Shown: one piece after another, positions 61,995 through 64,000 of the stretch
Numbering within the stretch: the first letter of the stretch is position 1
Layout of the letters: each line of letters opens with the position of its first letter
NCBI RefSeq assembly: GCF_001025215.1
Contig: NZ_AP012330.1
Coordinates: 930,001-994,000, forward strand
Direction: 5' to 3'
DNA length: 64,000 nt
Source: Bifidobacterium pseudocatenulatum DSM 20438 = JCM 1200 = LMG 10505
Lineage (GTDB): Bacteria > Actinomycetota > Actinomycetes > Actinomycetales > Bifidobacteriaceae
The notes under the pieces: model-generated
Databases searched by the model: none
What the model saw: only the letters and a program-made list of their open reading frames with translations
What the model was told of the DNA's origin: nothing
Position numbers and translations under genes: made by a program

Positions 61995-64000
61995 ATGGTC
62001 GTTCAGCGAATGAATCGGCCGGCTAGCCGTGCGGTGGCCATAGGCGTCGCCGCCGCCATGGCGTGCGCCACCTTGGTGGCGGTACCGCATATGGCTCAGG
62101 CTCAGCCCGAGGCGCAAACGAATGCGAAGAAAGACGTGCAGGTCATCGCCTTCCAGCAGACATGGAACACGGTCGCCAAGGAATGCACGAGCACATACGG
62201 TCCGGAAGGCGTGGCATACGTCGAGGTGTCGCCGCCGCAGGAATCCATCCAAGGCACGCAATGGTGGACGTCCTACCAGCCGGTAAGCTACAAGCTCGAT
62301 TCCAAGCTCGGCACGGAAGCCGAATTCAAAAACATGATCAAGCAGTGCAATGCCGTCGGCGTTGACATCATCGCCTACGTTGTGCTGAACCAGACCACCG
62401 GTGCCGACGTGGCCGACGGCAAGCAGACCGGCGTCGCAGGAACCGAATACAACGGTTCGACCGGCGACTACCCGGGATTTGCCACCGAACAGTATCCGGA
62501 AGGCATCACGGCCTCCGACTTCCACAGCTGCTCCAAGAACATCTCCAACTACGCCAACCAGCAGGAAGTCCAGGAATGCCGCCTGAGCTCCATGTGGGAC
62601 TTCGACTCCGAGAGCGAAAAGGTCCAGGATATTCAATCTGACTATCTTGCCGCCCTGTGGAATGCTGGTGTTCGCGGCTTCCGTATGGATGCCGTCAAGC
62701 ACATCCACACGGACAGCATGAGGGCCATCAAGGAGAAGTTCGCAAAGAAGATCGGCGTGAATGCCGACAGCATCTACTGGATCCAGGAGGTCATCGGGAA
62801 CTCCTCCGAAGCCGCGGGCATCCAGCCGAGCAACTACGTGCAAAACGGCACGGTGACCGAATTCGGCTTCAAGTCCGAAATGAACCAGACCTTCAAAGAC
62901 AAGATCGCAAACCTCAAGGGACTTAATGAGCGGTTGAGCAAGGATCTCGCCTCCGAAGACGCCAACGTGTTCGTCACCAACTGGGACACCGCGCGCAACG
63001 AGGGCGCCCTGACCTACAAGGACGGTGCCAAGTATCAGCTGGCCAACGCATTCATGCTTGCCTACGACTACGGCACGCCGCGTCTGCTTTCCGACTACAA
63101 GTGGGATGAGAACGACAACGGCGCACCGGGAGCCACCGCCACATCCGTTCCGGACGTGAATATGGACGAGGTCTGTTCCACCAACAGCTCCGACTGGAAC
63201 TGCGAGCAGCGCTGGACCTCCACCCGAGGCATGATCGCCTTCCGCAACTACGTCAACGGCACCAAGGTCGCCGACTGGCAGGATGACGGCGGCGACAACA
63301 TCGCCTTCTCCCGCGGGGATAAGGGCTTCATCGCCATCAACAACGGCAAGACCGACAAGGACGCCTCCTACACGACATCGCTCGCCGACGGCGAATACTG
63401 CAACGTGTACGCCACCATGGACTGCTCCCAGACTGTAAGCGTCAAGAACGGCAAGGTCGAGACCACGGTACCGGCGCATTCCGCCATCGCACTGTATGCA
63501 GGCGCCACCAAGGACAGCCACCCGGCATCCAGCGTGGCCAACGACCCGTCCGATCCTGACGTGAACCAGGAAGGGGACGAGACCCTGCCCGACGACAGAA
63601 GCGTCACCATCTACTACAAGCCCGCCGATTCCAGCTGGAAGAGCCCGAAGGTCCACTACGGTCTTGGCGATGACTGGAACCAGCCGGAAGCCGACATGAC
63701 CCTCGACGAGCAGGGGTACTATCGCGCCACCATCGACACCAGGGGCAAGAAGATCGACTTCGTGTTTCACGATACCGGCACCGACCAGTGGGAGAACCCG
63801 AAGGGCGGCGGCAACTACCACGCCAACGCGGGCATCACGCACGTGGGTGTGGCCGATCAGGCCGCGACCGTGGGTAATCCGGAATCCGTCAACGGCCAGA
63901 CCCGACTCGTCGTGCACTACAAGCCAGCCAGCGATTCCGATAATCGCGGCGTGTACGTGTGGGGCACAGACGCTGGCGGCTCGAGCCTCTCGGCAGTCAA
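61995..64000 (+). CDS. Secreted multimodular alpha-amylase (GH13), 3'-truncated by the window
   Basis: Extracellular starch-degrading enzyme. 668 codons are visible and the frame is still open at the window end. A signal peptide (about 1-37, ending A-Q-A) precedes a GH13 domain. Catalytic Asp232 (G-F-R-M-D-A-V-K-H), Glu265 (W-I-Q-E-V) and Asp331 are present. Region I reads Y-V-V-L-N-Q (128-133) in place of D-x-V-x-N-H, and region IV reads F-V-T-N-W-D in place of F-x-x-N-H-D. From about 537 to 625 lies a CBM25/26-like starch-binding module, and another module, CBM41-like, begins near 636. GGAG precedes the ATG. Confidence 0.88.
   Translation, partial: MVVQRMNRPASRAVAIGVAAAMACATLVAVPHMAQAQPEAQTNAKKDVQVIAFQQTWNTVAKECTSTYGPEGVAYVEVSPPQESIQGTQWWTSYQPVSYKLDSKLGTEAEFKNMIKQCNAVGVDIIAYVVLNQTTGADVADGKQTGVAGTEYNGSTGDYPGFATEQYPEGITASDFHSCSKNISNYANQQEVQECRLSSMWDFDSESEKVQDIQSDYLAALWNAGVRGFRMDAVKHIHTDSMRAIKEKFAKKIGVNADSIYWIQEVIGNSSEAAGIQPSNYVQNGTVTEFGFKSEMNQTFKDKIANLKGLNERLSKDLASEDANVFVTNWDTARNEGALTYKDGAKYQLANAFMLAYDYGTPRLLSDYKWDENDNGAPGATATSVPDVNMDEVCSTNSSDWNCEQRWTSTRGMIAFRNYVNGTKVADWQDDGGDNIAFSRGDKGFIAINNGKTDKDASYTTSLADGEYCNVYATMDCSQTVSVKNGKVETTVPAHSAIALYAGATKDSHPASSVANDPSDPDVNQEGDETLPDDRSVTIYYKPADSSWKSPKVHYGLGDDWNQPEADMTLDEQGYYRATIDTRGKKIDFVFHDTGTDQWENPKGGGNYHANAGITHVGVADQAATVGNPESVNGQTRLVVHYKPASDSDNRGVYVWGTDAGGSSLSAV

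Noticed and set aside
61872..63917. Minus-strand open frame of 681 codons
   Set aside because: It lies entirely opposite the amylase gene, whose forward frame has a signal peptide, GH13 catalytic motifs and a starch-binding module. The reverse product is repetitive and has no recognisable domain.
1..64000. CRISPR arrays
   Set aside because: No regularly spaced repeats of 25-40 bases with unique spacers were seen. The tandem repeats at 7837 and 27523 have no spacers.

Overview
The window is chromosomal DNA of a Bifidobacterium, probably of the adolescentis group (genus inferred with confidence, species not). The evidence is the phosphoketolase-phosphotransacetylase-acetate kinase cluster (xfp, pta, ackA) of the bifid shunt, a fused shikimate kinase/dehydroquinate synthase, an ANTAR response regulator overlapping polA, the moderately high GC content and a secreted multimodular amylase. 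Several genes appear to have leaderless starts, with a -10 box six or seven bases before the ATG.

Layout of the host backbone. 1-5.4 kb: coaE, uvrB, terC and pyk. 5.6-6.7 kb: a tRNA with anticodon CAA and a gene-poor stretch. 6.7-16.5 kb: a hydroxyacyl-CoA dehydrogenase, a hexose-6-phosphate epimerase, pdtaR-polA, a Nif3-like protein, a Nudix hydrolase and glgX. 16.6-19.6 kb: a membrane protein, tRNA-Pro and aroA. 33.1-40.8 kb: guaA, divergent from xfp, then pta and ackA. 41-53 kb: an OatA-like acyltransferase, pbuX/xpt, pcrA, a DUF4418-ABC transporter cluster, rpsD and small membrane proteins. 53.4-61.6 kb: alaS, ruvX and mltG, then aroC, aroKB and aroQ. 62-64 kb: the 5' part of an extracellular alpha-amylase.

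The accessory region (20.0-33.1 kb) is a tandem array inserted at the 3' end of guaA. Three attachment-like cores (20023, 25099 and 33135) each rebuild the last guaA codons Glu-Trp-Glu followed by a different stop (TGA, TAG, TAA). The unit next to guaA (about 25.1-33.1 kb) is an integrative mobilizable element with tyrosine integrase, excisionase, divergent XRE regulator, MobC-like protein, RepA-like ATPase, MobV relaxase and the tetracycline ribosomal protection gene tet(W) with its attenuator leader. The distal unit (about 20.0-25.1 kb) has no integrase. It is a low-GC, Firmicutes-like remnant with two GNAT acetyltransferase genes. The first of these is split by an intact 3,482-bp IS1595-family transposon with perfect 23-bp inverted repeats and an 8-bp target duplication. 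That transposon carries, besides its transposase, an RHH/RelB-like gene, a DNA methyltransferase and a PD-(D/E)XK nuclease, so it is a complete restriction-modification cassette moving as IS cargo. This nested structure is the most notable system in the window.

The genes connect as follows. Xfp makes acetyl phosphate, which AckA turns into ATP and Pta exchanges with acetyl-CoA. Pyk and GlgX belong to the same carbon flow, and LacI-type operator candidates lie before pyk and before the amylase gene. AroC, AroKB and AroQ, with distant AroA, cover most of the shikimate pathway.
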